A stretch of 64,000 nucleotides of DNA from JAWVFM01 sp038237625 (GTDB lineage: Bacteria > Actinomycetota > Thermoleophilia > Solirubrobacterales > 70-9): contig JBBRYM010000003.1 in assembly GCA_038237625.1 (NCBI GenBank), positions 62,001-126,000 on the forward strand, written 5' to 3'. Under the pieces are notes generated by a model. It was not told the DNA's origin. It searched no databases and saw only the letters and a list, made by a program, of their open reading frames with translations. Shown piece by piece: positions 63,774 to 64,000 of the stretch; position 1 is the stretch's first letter; every line of letters starts with the position of its first letter. The position numbers and the translations under genes are program-made.

Positions 63774-64000
63774 TCAGTCGCCGGCGCGCTGTTCGCCCGC
63801 GCGAAGAAGGCGCTCGCGCAGCTCGCGCTCGTCCTCGGGCGTCGGGTCGAAGCGCGCCGGATCGGGCAGCGAGTCGAGCCCGGCGAGCCCGAAGAGGCGC
63901 TCGAAGAGCGGCGTCGTCCGGTACACGGCCGCGCCGAAGCGCGAGCGGCCGGACTCCTCGATCAGGCCGCGCTCAGTCAGCGTGCCCACTGCGGACTCGG
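63774..64000 (-). CDS. scpB: segregation and condensation protein ScpB, C-terminal part
   Basis: Partial: the N-terminus lies beyond the right edge. The visible 75 residues (ESAVGTLTERGLIEESGRSRFGAAVYRTTPLFERLFGLAGLDSLPDP, then an acidic/Arg tail) match the second winged helix of ScpB, including the L-x-x-R-G-L-I-E signature and the xTTPxFLxxFGL box. ScpB dimers bridge kleisin ScpA and SMC heads; the window's SMC is hingeless, so its presence supports a functioning condensin. An internal ATG-like start at 63989 is not the true start. Confidence 0.9.
   Translation of the reverse strand, partial: ESAVGTLTERGLIEESGRSRFGAAVYRTTPLFERLFGLAGLDSLPDPARFDPTPEDERELRERLLRAGEQRAGD

Overview
The window is a gene-dense, very high-GC bacterial chromosome segment. 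It has no tRNA, rRNA, insertion sequence, CRISPR array or prophage that I can see. About 68 protein genes fill nearly all of it, mostly on the minus strand, with many ATGA/GTGA-type overlaps and frequent GTG and TTG starts. Gene order (ftsY-VOC-ffh-rpsP-KH-trmD-rplS-lepB-rnhB; smc-rnc-acpP-plsX-rpmF-yceD; a SepIVA-like gene next to coaD-rsmD-recG; scpB-rluB-aroH...aroA-cmk-der) and codon bias point to an Actinomycetota member, most likely class Thermoleophilia (Solirubrobacterales). This is an inference from gene content; no marker RNA is present.

Layout. 1-5.3 kb: cell-wall L,D-transpeptidase (partial), SDR-family protein, PlsC-like acyltransferase, then a plus-strand pair (formyl-THF cyclo-ligase-like, alpha/beta hydrolase) and a sulfotransferase. 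5.3-12.2 kb: ilvD, thiD, a FAD reductase, dprA and comM (competence), yraN. 12.2-23.8 kb: the translation, protein-export and lipid core (rnhB, lepB, rplS, trmD, khpA, rpsP, ffh, ftsY, smc, rnc, acpP, plsX, rpmF, yceD). 23.8-28.7 kb: accessory metabolism (methyltransferase, enoyl-CoA hydratase, DUF6285 with a kinase-like phosphotransferase, GNAT, lipase). 28.7-37.6 kb: SepIVA-like coiled coil, coaD, rsmD, recG, RidA, a large secreted M19-like protein, fakA, rpmB. 37.6-41.1 kb: riboflavin operon ribD-ribE-ribBA-ribH. 41.2-48.5 kb: MOP-type flippase, a two-TM channel with RCK domains, rpe, zinc ribbon, fmt, def, priA. 48.6-64 kb: PH-domain protein, metK, DUF3352 protein, der, cmk, and a near-complete late aromatic pathway (aroA, tyrA, two different DAHP synthases, hisC, aroH) running into rluB and scpB.

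The aromatic block works as one unit. Two DAHP synthases feed the shikimate pathway, AroA makes EPSP, AroH makes prephenate, TyrA (with an ACT domain) oxidises it, and HisC may provide the aminotransferase step. In front of the first DAHP synthase I found an unannotated 29-codon ORF. Its last 11 residues are FAWSFYYWRFS, covering all three aromatic amino acids. It lies directly behind a promoter-like sequence and is followed by hairpins, which is the architecture of a transcription or translation attenuator.

Other notable points are an SMC protein of only 791 residues with no recognisable hinge; an RNase III that has lost two of its four metal ligands; a ribD whose conserved N-terminus can only be translated from a non-canonical (ATC or ACG) start behind a strong Shine-Dalgarno; a divergent channel selectivity filter; no rimM between rpsP and trmD; and several strong intergenic palindromes. 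All functional calls rest on reading motifs by eye; no database search was run.
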